The position numbers were made by a program, and so were the translations under genes. This document shows, piece after piece, positions 27,838-35,919 of a stretch of 64,000 nucleotides of DNA (the first letter of the stretch is position 1; each line of letters opens with the position of its first letter). The stretch is from VXYL01 sp965208525 (GTDB lineage Bacteria > Pseudomonadota > Gammaproteobacteria > Pseudomonadales > Azotimanducaceae): assembly GCA_965208525.1 (NCBI GenBank), contig OZ242340.1, positions 2,046,001-2,110,000 on the forward strand. Direction: 5' to 3'. Under the pieces are notes generated by a model, which was not told the DNA's origin, searched no databases, and saw only the letters and a program-made list of their open reading frames with translations.

Positions 27838-27971
27838 TTCGGGAGGTTCTGAGCGGCGCAGGGAACTTTTTCGGCGCGTCAAGCGACTGCACCGTGTAGG
27901 CGAGAATGCTGTGGGTCGCGGCGTGAACCGTGGGCAGGCATCGCAGGGCAGTGGGCAAGGAGATCGATAGG

Positions 27972-28856
27972 ATGCGGATGGTGGAGAAACTGACCAATGG
28001 CTCGTTGCGTTTGCTCGTAGGGATGGCTCCGGTCGCGTTGAGCGGCTGCATCATCTCCGTGGACGTGAAGGACGTGGGCATGATTGACGGGGGCTGGTCG
28101 GAGAGCGAGCGCGACCTGTCCGCAGACCTCGCCAAGATCGACTACCAAGGAGGCGGCACGCTCTACGTCGTGCAGGGCGACGACGCCCGCCTGCGCTTGC
28201 AGGGCACGCGCACTGCCTTGGATGCCGTCTCCGTCAACCAGACCGGCGCCACGCTCCACATTACGGAACGGGAGGTGACCACATGCGTCGTCGGGGTCTG
28301 CCGCCCGCGACAGCCGAGCGGAGAGCATCTGCGCTACTACCTGGAAGTCCCTCACGTGGAGGACATTCGCCATAGCGGCAACGGTGAGATGAAGGTGGGG
28401 CCGTTGACCGCCCAAAGGCTCGTGGTTGTGGTGGAAAACCACGTCAACACCAAATTCTCCAGCATCAACGTGCGGGACTTCGCGTTGCAGGCGCAAGACC
28501 ACGCCGACGTCCACATCGAAACCCTCGATGCCGACGAGGTGTCGCTGGCCGCATCATCCCACGCAGACGTCTATGCCCACGATGTCAACACGCTCGAACT
28601 ACAGGTCTACGCCGACGACCAGGCCCAAGTCTGGCTCGCGGGCCGGGCTGACGAGGCGAACGTCAGGCTGTCGGATCACGCCAACTTCGACGCTTCGCGC
28701 GTTGAAGTCGACGTGGTGGACATTCGAGCCGACGACCTCGCAGTGGCGCAGCTATGGGCCGAAGAGAGCCTGCGCATCGTCCGTGATAGCCGTGCGACCA
28801 TTGACTGGACTGGCAGCGCCGAAGTCCGAGAGCAACACGCAGTGTCAGGCCCCTAG
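27972..28856 (+). CDS. DUF2807 (head GIN domain) lipoprotein
   Basis: The 294-residue precursor has a signal peptide ending in the lipobox LSGC with Cys26, so it should be a lipid-anchored envelope protein. The mature part is a repetitive right-handed beta fold of the DUF2807/head GIN type: short repeats with alternating Asp, His and Val (YHV/DHADVHIETLDADEV, SHADVYAHDVNTLEL). Function is unknown; family members are called putative auto-transporter adhesins. AAGGAG at 27958-27963 lies 8 bases before the ATG at 27972. Its TAG stop (28854-28856) shares its last base with the left inverted repeat of the adjacent MITE-like element, so the C-terminus may have been set by the insertion. Confidence 0.82.
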   Translation: MRMVEKLTNGSLRLLVGMAPVALSGCIISVDVKDVGMIDGGWSESERDLSADLAKIDYQGGGTLYVVQGDDARLRLQGTRTALDAVSVNQTGATLHITEREVTTCVVGVCRPRQPSGEHLRYYLEVPHVEDIRHSGNGEMKVGPLTAQRLVVVVENHVNTKFSSINVRDFALQAQDHADVHIETLDADEVSLAASSHADVYAHDVNTLELQVYADDQAQVWLAGRADEANVRLSDHANFDASRVEVDVVDIRADDLAVAQLWAEESLRIVRDSRATIDWTGSAEVREQHAVSGP

Positions 28857-29034
28857 CCCGGATTACTCATGAATGCGCGTAGCGAGGGCGACGAGACGCC
28901 GCTGTGGCTGGGCGCACGGAGTGGAGGAACCCGAAGGCATAGCTGCGCACTATGTTGAGGGGGCCGGAGCGAGTACGCACAGTCACAGCGAGTGGATCGT
29001 CGTCCGCAGTAGGGCATTCATGAATAATCCGGGC
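28856..29034. mobile_element. MITE-like element, 179 bp with 21-bp terminal inverted repeats
   Basis: The ends 28856-28876 and 29014-29034 are inverted repeats of 21 bp with one mismatch (GCCCGGATTA... against ...TAATCCGGGC). The 137-bp interior has no ORF worth calling. No target duplication is certain: the left flank ends CCCTA and the right flank begins TGGTA. The size, structure and lack of coding capacity fit a non-autonomous element mobilised by a transposase elsewhere in the genome. Confidence 0.75.
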
Positions 29035-29113
29035 TGGTAGCGCCACCTCGAACGAAGCCCGGCCGGCAAACACCAAAAACAACAGCCCCTGCCATGCGGG
29101 GGCCTCTCTGGAC

Positions 29114-29132
29114 GGAGGGCGTCCCGCCCTCC
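29114..29132. repeat. intergenic hairpin with 8-bp stem
   Basis: GGAGGGCG-TCC-CGCCCTCC is a perfect 8-bp stem with a 3-base loop, between the MITE-like element and the GNAT stop. There is no T-run. It resembles the hairpins at 53910-54027. Confidence 0.5.
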
Positions 29133-29155
29133 AAGCGTGCCGAACGTGCGCACGG

Positions 29156-29656
29156 CTAGGGTCGGGCCACGGAATCCAGCCACTTGTGCATGCGCACCGC
29201 CGTCTCCTGGCCTTGGTAATAGCCGGGGATGGTCTTGCCAAGAGCGAAGCCGGCGGCGCGGTAGAAGTGCTGGGCGCCTTGGTTGCGCGCCCGTACCTCG
29301 AGATCGATGCGGTCGAGGCCAGCCGTGTGCGCCGTCAGCACCAACCAGTCGAGGAGCTCCCGACCCAGGCCCTGGCGGCGGCAGCGGGGGTCCACCGCGA
29401 GCAGGTTGAGGTGCGCGGTCTCGAAGCCGAACCGCATCGCCGCGAAGCCCATCAGGGTGCCGGCGGCAGCCTCGGGCAGCGGCGTTTGCAGGCGCGAGAC
29501 GATCACAGACGACTCGCTGTCGCGAATCATGGCGCGGATGGCCTCCGGTCGCCAACGCCATTGCAGGCCGTGCTCGATCTCGTCGCGCGACATGCGGGCG
29601 ATGTCACCGGCATCGCGCATGGCGGCAAGTTCGATGGCGGTGAATCGCGTTTCCAT
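29156..29656 (-). CDS. GNAT family N-acetyltransferase (RimI-like)
   Basis: The 166-residue protein has the acetyl-CoA-binding motif RRQGLGRELLDWLV (about 93-106) and the C-terminal RNQGAQHFYRAAGF typical of RimI-type and other GNAT acetyltransferases. The target amine, protein or small molecule, is unknown. The ATG at 29656 (METRFTAIEL) is chosen; the frame extends to 30073 but that part is antisense to the enoyl-CoA hydratase gene. The gene is divergent from that gene across 156 bp. Confidence 0.88.
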   Translation of the reverse strand: METRFTAIELAAMRDAGDIARMSRDEIEHGLQWRWRPEAIRAMIRDSESSVIVSRLQTPLPEAAAGTLMGFAAMRFGFETAHLNLLAVDPRCRRQGLGRELLDWLVLTAHTAGLDRIDLEVRARNQGAQHFYRAAGFALGKTIPGYYQGQETAVRMHKWLDSVARP

Positions 29657-29812
29657 TGTATGGTCGGGCGTCAGCCTGCGTCGCAGGGCTGGCAGGGGAG
29701 GGTAAGCGGCCGAGGGCCACACGGGTAATGTCGCGGGTCGCGAGCCTGGCGGCCATGCCGTGTCCGGCGCGCCGTTTGCGACAAACAATGCCCGACAGGG
29801 AAGGAGCGAGAT

Positions 29813-30595
29813 TTGGACTTCGACAAGGTCACACTGGATTTCGATGAGAACGTGGCAACCCTGCGATTCAACCACCCTGAGGTGTTGAACGCCATCGGTG
29901 CCGACATGATGCAGGGCCTCGACGCGGCGCTCGCTGAAGTGGAGGACCCGAACAACGGCATCCGCTGCCTGCTTATCACCGGTGTGGGACGCGGCTTCTG
30001 TGCCGGCGCTAACCTGTCGGGCCGAGGCGACGGCAAGGGCGGCGCCGGCGGCACCCTGCGCAGCTCGTATCACCCGCTGTTCTTCCGCATGAGAGAGCTC
30101 GACATGCCGATCGTCACCGCCGTCAACGGTGCCGCAGCCGGCGTTGGCATGAGCTTCGCGTTGTTCGGCGACATCGTCTGCGCGTCGAAGGGCGCATTCT
30201 TCCTGCAGGCCTTCGCCCGCATCGGGCTCGTGCCGGACGGCGGCGCCACGTTCTTCCTGCCGCGCATGGTCGGCTGGGGCCGAGCGATGGAGCTTTCGCT
30301 CTTGGCCGAGCGCCTACCGGCCGAGCGCGCCTACGAGTGGGGGTTGGTGAACCGGCTCTACGACGACAACGACGCCTTGATGGAAGGCGCGGGTGCCATT
30401 GCGACGCAGCTCGCCGGCGGCCCTGCGTCCCTCGCCATGATCCGACAGGCCTACTGGGCAAGCTGGGACAACTCCTACGAGCAGCAGCTTGACCTCGAGG
30501 CCCGGTTGCAGGCGCGTGCGGGGCGCACGAAAGACTACGCCGAGGGGGTTTCTGCGTTCCTGCAGAAGCGAGACGCCGAGTTCAAGGGCGCGTGA
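29813..30595 (+). CDS. enoyl-CoA hydratase/isomerase family protein (PaaG/ECI-like)
   Basis: The 260-residue crotonase-fold protein has GRGFCAGANL and GAAAGVGMSFALFGDIV oxyanion segments, then FARIGLVPDGGATFFLPRMVG. The PDGG pattern in place of the second hydratase glutamate is typical of the PaaG/isomerase-like branch. It begins with TTG at 29813, 6 bases after AAGGAG (29801-29806); there is no nearby ATG in frame. An SDR follows after 20 bases, and the pair may act on the same acyl-CoA intermediate. Confidence 0.88.
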   Translation: MDFDKVTLDFDENVATLRFNHPEVLNAIGADMMQGLDAALAEVEDPNNGIRCLLITGVGRGFCAGANLSGRGDGKGGAGGTLRSSYHPLFFRMRELDMPIVTAVNGAAAGVGMSFALFGDIVCASKGAFFLQAFARIGLVPDGGATFFLPRMVGWGRAMELSLLAERLPAERAYEWGLVNRLYDDNDALMEGAGAIATQLAGGPASLAMIRQAYWASWDNSYEQQLDLEARLQARAGRTKDYAEGVSAFLQKRDAEFKGA

Positions 30596-30615
30596 AGGCG
30601 ACGGGAGGGACGGAT

Positions 30616-31371
30616 ATGCAAGGTCGGGTTGCACTGGTTACCGGCGGCGGACGCGGCGTCGGTCGCGCCATCTCACTGGCGCTTGCCGCGGACGGTGCTG
30701 CGGTTGCCGTCAACTATCGCCGTGACCAGGCAGCGGCCGACGACACGGTGGCCGAGGTCCGCGCCGCCGGCGGCACCGCGGTGGCATACGGTGCTTCGGT
30801 TGACGACTACGATCAGAACGCCGCGATGGTTGCCGAAGTGGAAGCAGACTTGGGTGCCATCGGCATCCTCGTGCACAACGCCGGCATCGCCAGTCGCGGC
30901 ATGTCGGTGGTGGATACCGAACCCGACGAACTGCGTCGTGTTATGGCGACGCACGCACTCGGCCCGCACTACCTTTCGAGGCTAGCGATTCCGAAGATGC
31001 GCACCCTCGATCGGGGCGACGTGGTGATGATCTCTAGCGTCGCCACACGCGGGCTCTCCGCCAACGGCGCCCCCTACAACATGGGCAAGACGGCCTTGGA
31101 GGCGCTTGCTGTCACCCTTTCCCGTGAGGAACGCAATAACGGCATCCGGGTGAACATCGTCGCTCCGGGGCTCGTGGAAACGGAGATGGGCCGCCGCTTG
31201 ATGAAGGCAACGGCCGGTGTCACGGACCTGCGCACGCTGGACGCCGCGAGCCCCTTCGGCCGCGTCTGTCAGCCGGAAGACGTAGCCAATGTGGTTCGCT
31301 TTCTGGTCTCGGAACAGAACACGTACGTGACGGGCCAGAAGATCTACTGCGACGGCGGCGGGCCCGGTTAG
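30616..31371 (+). CDS. short-chain dehydrogenase/reductase
   Basis: The 251-residue classical SDR has the NAD(P) motif TGGGRGVG (residues 9-16), the HNAGIA element, a catalytic serine in MISSVA and the YNMGK active site. The C-terminus (YVTGQKIYCDGGGPG) is standard. It reduces or oxidises a hydroxyl/keto group on an unknown substrate; FabG-like 3-oxoacyl reductase activity is possible. GGGAGG at 30603-30608 supports the ATG at 30616 over an in-frame ATG at 30592. It shares a transcript with the preceding crotonase-fold gene. The inverted 136-bp repeat begins directly after its stop. Confidence 0.9.
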   Translation: MQGRVALVTGGGRGVGRAISLALAADGAAVAVNYRRDQAAADDTVAEVRAAGGTAVAYGASVDDYDQNAAMVAEVEADLGAIGILVHNAGIASRGMSVVDTEPDELRRVMATHALGPHYLSRLAIPKMRTLDRGDVVMISSVATRGLSANGAPYNMGKTALEALAVTLSREERNNGIRVNIVAPGLVETEMGRRLMKATAGVTDLRTLDAASPFGRVCQPEDVANVVRFLVSEQNTYVTGQKIYCDGGGPG

Positions 31372-31507
31372 CGCATGAGGAAGGCCACCCGAAGAAGGGC
31401 GACGCATGCGTCGCCCCTACGGTTCGGGACATGACCGACACCTTCCTGTAGGGGCGACACGCGTCGCCCTGTCCGGCAGCCGGGTGCATCGCCGCCAAAG
31501 TCCGACA
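31372..31507 (+). repeat. intergenic repeat copy A (inverted relative to 34135-34270)
   Basis: About 136 bp that reappear almost identically, in reverse orientation, at 34135-34270. Each copy holds two hairpins: the 20-bp perfect palindrome GGGCGACGCATGCGTCGCCC at 31397-31416 and a shorter variant (GGGCGACACGCGTCGCCC) at 31452-31469. No ORF. The match to copy B starts at CGCATGAGGA and ends near CCGACAG. Confidence 0.85.
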
Positions 31508-31555
31508 GGCTCCTCGGCGCCAGGCGCGGAGAAACCCGGCACTAACGGCCTTGCG

Positions 31556-32884
31556 TCAGCGCCGCCCCAAGGTTACCTCGTCAACCGCCGCCACCAACGT
31601 TTCGACGATCAGGCCCATTTCCTCCTCGTCGATGATGAGCGGCGGACCAAGCACCACGATGTCGCGTACAACGCCCGTGCCGCCGGCATAGAAGAAGACG
31701 CCGCGTTCAAGGCCCGCTGCCATGATGCGCGAGGCGACGTGGTCGCTGGCGGGGAAGGGTTCGAGCGTGTCGCGGTCCTGAACCACTTCGATGGCTTGCA
31801 GCATGCCGCGCCCGCGCACCTCGGCCACATGAGGATGGTTGGAGAAGGCCGTGGCGAGGCGCTTGCCGAGCTCCTCGCCGACGGTGGCCGCGCGCTCGAC
31901 GAGATTCTCGCGCAGGAGGATGTCGAGGACGCGATCGGCCGCAGCACATGCACCGGCGTGGGCGCCGAAGGTGTGGAACATCACCATCATGCCGGCGTCG
32001 TCGAGCGCCTCGCCGATGCGTTCCGTGGCAAACACCCCGGTGATCGGCGCGTAGCCGCCTCCGAGGCCCTTGCCGCCGACAACCACATCCGGGACGAAGT
32101 CCCAGTGCTCGAAGCCGAACTTGGCGCCGGTGCGGCCGAAGCCGGTCATCACCTCGTCTTGCAGGATGAGGATGTCGTGACGGTCGCAGATTTCGCGCAC
32201 GCCCTCCCAATAGCCGGCTGGAGGCACGATGGCGCCGCCGCTCGCGCCGGTGATGGGCTCGGCCATGATTGCGGCGATGGTGTCCGCACCTTCCTCCGCA
32301 ATCGTGCGTTCGAGATCGCCCAGGTAATGCTCGGCGCTGTGTGCCGCTTCGTCGCCCGCGTCGCAGCGCAGGGGATAGGGGGTTGGCACGCGAGGATGGT
32401 CAGGCAAAGCATGCCTTAGGCCGGACTTGCGGGCCTCGTGGCCTCCTACGGCAGTGGTGGCGAGGGTGGTGCCGTGATACGACACCGAACGCCCGATGAT
32501 CTTGCACTTCTCGGGCCGACCGAGCGCAGCCTGATACTGGATCGCCAGCTTCATGGCCGTCTCGTTGCCCTCGGAGCCACCGCAGGTGAAGTGCTGGCGC
32601 GTCAGCGCCTGCGGCAGCCATTCGGCAGTGAGCCGCTCGGAAAGACGGCGGCGCTCCGGCGTTAGCCATACCGGCACGACATAGGTGTTGTTCAGGGTGG
32701 CGTCACGCACCGCATCCGCCACCTCTTCCCGGCCATGGCCGATGTTGGTGACGATGGCGCCGCCGGCTGCATCGAGGATGCGAGCGCCATCCGCCTTGTG
32801 CAGCCAGGCACCCTCCGCACGCACGATTTCGGTGCTGCCGCCGTTGCCGTTGAAGGGCCAGCGCACTTCGCCGCCTTTGTCCAT
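31556..32884 (-). CDS. class III aminotransferase
   Basis: The 442-residue PLP enzyme has the expected blocks: GGSEGNETAMKLA for the cofactor phosphate, SYHGTTLATTAVGGH, LQDEVMTGFGRTG, and the Schiff-base lysine in VVGGKGLGGGYAP. Class III enzymes move an omega- or alpha-amino group between an amine or amino acid and a keto acid; the substrate here is not evident. The ATG at 32884 (MDKGGEVRW) is the natural start. It is divergent from a phosphotransferase gene with 135 bp between them, and the two are bracketed by inverted repeats. Confidence 0.92.
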   Translation of the reverse strand: MDKGGEVRWPFNGNGGSTEIVRAEGAWLHKADGARILDAAGGAIVTNIGHGREEVADAVRDATLNNTYVVPVWLTPERRRLSERLTAEWLPQALTRQHFTCGGSEGNETAMKLAIQYQAALGRPEKCKIIGRSVSYHGTTLATTAVGGHEARKSGLRHALPDHPRVPTPYPLRCDAGDEAAHSAEHYLGDLERTIAEEGADTIAAIMAEPITGASGGAIVPPAGYWEGVREICDRHDILILQDEVMTGFGRTGAKFGFEHWDFVPDVVVGGKGLGGGYAPITGVFATERIGEALDDAGMMVMFHTFGAHAGACAAADRVLDILLRENLVERAATVGEELGKRLATAFSNHPHVAEVRGRGMLQAIEVVQDRDTLEPFPASDHVASRIMAAGLERGVFFYAGGTGVVRDIVVLGPPLIIDEEEMGLIVETLVAAVDEVTLGRR

Positions 32885-32943
32885 CGATCCTCCGAAAACC
32901 GCCCATTGCTGTTGCCCCTAGCACGCGCGCATGGCGACCTGAT

Positions 32944-32973
32944 TTGACGCACTGCCGCGCAAACGGGTATGAC
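32944..32973 (+). promoter_or_regulatory. candidate promoter for the phosphotransferase gene
   Basis: TTGACG at 32944-32949 and TATGAC at 32968-32973 with an 18-base spacer lie in the 135-bp divergent gap, about 45 bases before the ATG at 33020. The -10 is a weak match. Confidence 0.3.
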
Positions 32974-33019
32974 GTGCGGGATGATACGCGCACGTGGCCT
33001 AAAGAAACGGGGAGCAACC

Positions 33020-34042
33020 ATGCCGGAGCAAGTGGAAGGAATCGACGCCGACAACGTCACCGAGTGGGTCGCGCAGCGCATCCCTGACCTCGCGCCGCCA
33101 CTCACGTACTCGCTCATCGCCGGGGGCCACTCCAACCTCACCTACAAGTTCGTCGACAGCGCCGGCGCGGCCTATGTGCTGCGCCGCCCGCCCCTCGGCC
33201 ACGTGCTCGAGAGTGCACACGACATGGGCCGCGAGCACCGCATCATCTCGGCGGTGTGGGGAACCGACGTGCCCGTGCCGAAGACGTGGGGCCTGTGCGA
33301 GGACAACGACGTGAACGGTGCACCGTTCTATCTGATGAGCTTCGTCGAGGGCGTGGTGCCGCACGAGGCCGAGGTGGCCGAGACGCTGCCGGTGGCGGAG
33401 CGGCGCAGCGCCGGGGAGCACATCATCGACGTGCTCGGCACCTTGCACCTGATTGATCCCGACGACGTGGGCCTTGGCACCCTCGCGCGCAAGACGGGCT
33501 ACGTCGAGCGCCAGTTGAAGCGCTGGTCGGCGCAGTATCAGGCCACCAAGACGCACGAAATCCCGGAGATGGACGAAAGCGAACGCCTGCTTCACGACGA
33601 CGTGCCGGAACAGGTGGGATCGGCCATCGTCCACGGCGACTACCGCATCGGCAACATGATCCTGCGCGATGGCCGCATGGCGGCTTTGCTCGACTGGGAG
33701 CTGTGTACGCTCGGCGACCCCCTTGCCGACCTCGGCTACCTGCTCAACAACTGGGGCCAGCCGGGCGAGGGCGCTTCCGACACGGCAAGCCCAACCGCGG
33801 TGGGCGGCTTCCCGGACCGCGACGAACTCTGTGCCGCGTACGAAAGCCGCACCGGGCGTGACCTCGCCCGAATCAACTACTACCGCGCCTTTTCGCACTG
33901 GCGCCTCGGCGCCATCGCCCAGGGCGTGTACAAGCGTTATCTGGTCGGCGCGATGGGCAAGAACCGCGACTTCGACCTCGAGAAGTACAAGCTCGGCATC
34001 CACGCCCGCGCCGAGTCTGCGCTTGAGCTATTGACGACGTGA
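33020..34042 (+). CDS. phosphotransferase family protein (aminoglycoside phosphotransferase/ACAD10-like kinase fold)
   Basis: The 340-residue protein has a bacterial kinase-like fold: GGHSNLTYKF nucleotide loop, the catalytic loop IVHGDYRIGNMI, and the metal-binding segment LLDWELCTLGDPLADLGY. Such stand-alone members, related to the N-terminal half of ACAD10/11, are thought to phosphorylate hydroxyacyl-CoAs or other small alcohols; true antibiotic resistance is unlikely. GGGGAGC lies just before the ATG at 33020, which I prefer to the ATG at 32969 since the extra 17 residues are not family-like and overlap the predicted promoter. It sits between the aminotransferase and repeat copy B. Confidence 0.88.
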   Translation: MPEQVEGIDADNVTEWVAQRIPDLAPPLTYSLIAGGHSNLTYKFVDSAGAAYVLRRPPLGHVLESAHDMGREHRIISAVWGTDVPVPKTWGLCEDNDVNGAPFYLMSFVEGVVPHEAEVAETLPVAERRSAGEHIIDVLGTLHLIDPDDVGLGTLARKTGYVERQLKRWSAQYQATKTHEIPEMDESERLLHDDVPEQVGSAIVHGDYRIGNMILRDGRMAALLDWELCTLGDPLADLGYLLNNWGQPGEGASDTASPTAVGGFPDRDELCAAYESRTGRDLARINYYRAFSHWRLGAIAQGVYKRYLVGAMGKNRDFDLEKYKLGIHARAESALELLTT

Positions 34043-34134
34043 TTCGTCGTACTCAAGGCGCGACGCTCCTTGCCGGCAGCCGCAAGCCGTTGCGGCACCT
34101 TAACGTGCGCGCGCGTTGGGGCGCTGCTAGCAAT

Positions 34135-34270
34135 CTGTCGGACTTGGCGGCGATGCACCCGGCTGCCGGACAGGGCGACGCATGCGTCGCCCCTACAGGA
34201 AGGTGTCGGTCACGTCCCGTGCCGTAGGGGCGACGCATGCGTCGCCCTTCTTCGGGTCCTTCCTCATGCG
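34135..34270 (-). repeat. intergenic repeat copy B (inverted relative to 31372-31507)
   Basis: Reverse complement of copy A with only a few mismatches and small indels over about 136 bp. Both internal hairpins here are the full 20-bp palindrome GGGCGACGCATGCGTCGCCC, at 34173-34192 and 34228-34247. Copies A and B flank the aminotransferase and phosphotransferase genes. Confidence 0.85.
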
Positions 34271-34307
34271 CTAGTATCGGCGCGAAGCGCTTACAGGAAC
34301 GGCACGC

Positions 34308-34562
34308 ATGGAGTTCTGGACCTTCCTCACCGTTGTGATCCTCGCCGGCATCGGCCTTGAGGCATACCGCGTTCATGTCAAGGGAAAGAAGGCCCAGGGC
34401 GGTGCGAATCTGGCGGACATCGAAGCGCGACTCGCCGCATTGGAGGCGGATGGCGCCCTCGAGGATCGCGTGCGGACGCTCGAAGCCATCGTTACCGACG
34501 CCCGCTATCAGCTTGATTCGGAGATCAAGAGTCTCGATGGCTCGTCGCGGCAAGCAGACTAG
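34308..34562 (+). CDS. small PspB-like membrane protein
   Basis: The 84-residue protein has an N-terminal membrane helix (FWTFLTVVILAGIGLEAY, residues 3-20), a basic stretch (RVHVKGKK), and a coiled-coil tail (LADIEARLAALEADGALEDRVRTLEAIVTD). The layout and the RVRTLEAIV segment resemble phage-shock protein B, which anchors the PspA/PspC envelope-stress system. No pspA, pspC or pspF gene is visible nearby, so this is a resemblance and not a firm assignment. It starts 38 bases after repeat copy B. Confidence 0.65.
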   Translation: MEFWTFLTVVILAGIGLEAYRVHVKGKKAQGGANLADIEARLAALEADGALEDRVRTLEAIVTDARYQLDSEIKSLDGSSRQAD

Positions 34563-34849
34563 GAAGAAAACGCCGAGACGGCGGGTTGCCTCCCGGCGCG
34601 TCGTCGAAGGAAGGCCCCGAGGGTTGCGGGGCGGTGGTAGGCGGAAAAAAGGGGCGCGCCGGCGGTGGTTTAGGCCGCCGGGACAGCTCTTGCAAGGGGA
34701 AGAACCACGAGAGGAGGGAGGTTCAAGAGCTGTACACGCGCCTGGAGGATTGCTCCGATGGCGCTATCTTGTACTGGACAGAGCACCTTTGCAAGCCTTT
34801 TGTCGAACTTTTTTCGCTTTTTTGTCACGTTTTTCTTCGCCGAACATCG
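34563..34849. other. 287-bp convergent intergenic region with inverted repeat and T-tracts
   Basis: No convincing gene. It contains a perfect 10-bp inverted repeat ACAGCTCTTG/CAAGAGCTGT (34683-34692 and 34724-34733, 31-bp loop), then a TTGTACTGGACA box at 34769-34780, then three T-tracts (34806-34836) unusual for this G+C-rich genome. It could hold a small RNA ending in the T-tracts, or a bidirectional terminator between the PspB-like and MerR-type genes. A possible ORF at 34758-34979 (GGAGG 9 bases before its ATG) runs antisense into the MerR gene and is not called. Confidence 0.4.
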
Positions 34850-35779
34850 TCAATTCATGCTGTCGAGGAGTCCGTTGTGGTGCACGAGCCGCTCTAGCGC
34901 CGCCTCCAGCGTGCTCCGTGCGGACGCCAGGGACTCGCCTGCTTCGTCCGCCCCAACCTCTTCACAGCGTTCGGCGTGATCCGATAGATGATTGATTTCT
35001 AGGAGCATTTCCGCAAGAGGGCCAGAAATTGCAGAGGCCGACTCCGAGGCGGCGGTGATGATGTGCAGGAGCATTTCTTCGCTGAATGCCACGTGTGTGC
35101 TGTCTTGTACAGGACCTTTCCAGGCGAGGCATGCATCCTCAATGTCCGGCCACGAGACGCCGCGGTCCAATGCCATCGCTGCCCGGCCCTCATTCTCGAA
35201 CCGCTCGAGCGCGCTTCTGCTCGCGTAGCGATAGGCTGTCACGACTCCGGCACCCGGCACGCGCTCGCCGACCTCGCTCGTCAACTGGTCATCGAGTGAC
35301 GCTTGGAACAGCACGAGGCGATGCATCTGCGGCAGGGCGTCCCTGGCTGCCAGGAAGGACTCCACCGAAGGCCATGAACCGACGACGAGGATGCCGGACT
35401 CCGGAGTCTCTTCGGCGGACTGCCGTGTCGTTGCCTGCCGATGCAACAGCAACAGGGGCGCGCCGACCAAGCCCACATGCAATCCCGAGGCCTCGGCCGC
35501 GGAGGAGTCCGTCAGGGTCGCCGCCCGGCGCGCGAGTTCCTCGTCGCCAAGGTGGACAACCCGGCGAATGGCCGCGCCGCGGTCCAGCAGCGTCTTAATC
35601 GCGAGCAGGCGCCCCACCTGGGCCTCGCTGTAGAAGCGCGTCTGGCCGTCGCGATGCGCCGGTGCGAAGCCATAGCGGCGTTCCCACGCCCGCAACCGCT
35701 CCACCGAGATACCGGTGCGGTTGGCGACGACGCCGATCTTGAACAGGTCGCCCTCGGGGGGCTGCGCGGGAATTGTCAT
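34850..35779 (-). CDS. MerR-family regulator with degenerate B12-binding-like effector part
   Basis: The 309-residue protein starts with a MerR helix-turn-helix (IGVVANRTGISVERLRAWERRYGF, residues 14-37, then FYSEAQVGRLLAIKTLLDRGAAI). The ERRYGF type is that of the CarA/CarH/LitR branch, which normally carries a cobalamin-binding light sensor. Here the C-terminal 200 residues have a Rossmann-like rhythm (HVGLVGAPLLLLH, GILVVGSWPSVESFL) but no DxHxxG, so B12 binding is doubtful. The ATG at 35779 lies inside a palindrome, and a TTG two codons upstream is the alternative start. It probably controls itself and a neighbour; the target is unknown. Confidence 0.82.
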   Translation of the reverse strand: MTIPAQPPEGDLFKIGVVANRTGISVERLRAWERRYGFAPAHRDGQTRFYSEAQVGRLLAIKTLLDRGAAIRRVVHLGDEELARRAATLTDSSAAEASGLHVGLVGAPLLLLHRQATTRQSAEETPESGILVVGSWPSVESFLAARDALPQMHRLVLFQASLDDQLTSEVGERVPGAGVVTAYRYASRSALERFENEGRAAMALDRGVSWPDIEDACLAWKGPVQDSTHVAFSEEMLLHIITAASESASAISGPLAEMLLEINHLSDHAERCEEVGADEAGESLASARSTLEAALERLVHHNGLLDSMN

Positions 35780-35827
35780 GGACAATGCCCTATTCGGCAG
35801 GGGGAACCGACTGTACAGATCTGGACA
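35772..35827. promoter_or_regulatory. candidate operator palindromes at the MerR-type regulator start
   Basis: Two dyads sit at the 5' end of the regulator gene. TGTACAGATCTGGACA at 35812-35827 is a 16-bp palindrome with one mismatch, and ATTGTC-ATG-GACAAT at 35772-35786 is perfect and covers the start codon. TGTACA-type half-sites are characteristic of the CarA/LitR branch of MerR regulators, so autoregulation is likely by inference. A related TTGTACTGGACA occurs at 34769-34780. Confidence 0.45.
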
Positions 35828-35919
35828 AGATCAGGCAAGCCCCCGGCGCGGCCACGCAAGGCTGGCGACGCGCGCGCGCGGCCAGTGGCAACGCGTCGCC
35901 GCCGTGGCAGCTCGGAGGG

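Noticed and set aside
28857..29155. Transposase remnant inside the MITE-like element
   Set aside because: No frame in the interior resembles a transposase; the element is treated as non-autonomous.
34586..34897. 103-codon plus-strand frame with a protein-like middle
   Set aside because: No good start near its GGAGG boxes, an arginine/glycine-rich beginning, and overlap with the MerR-type gene.
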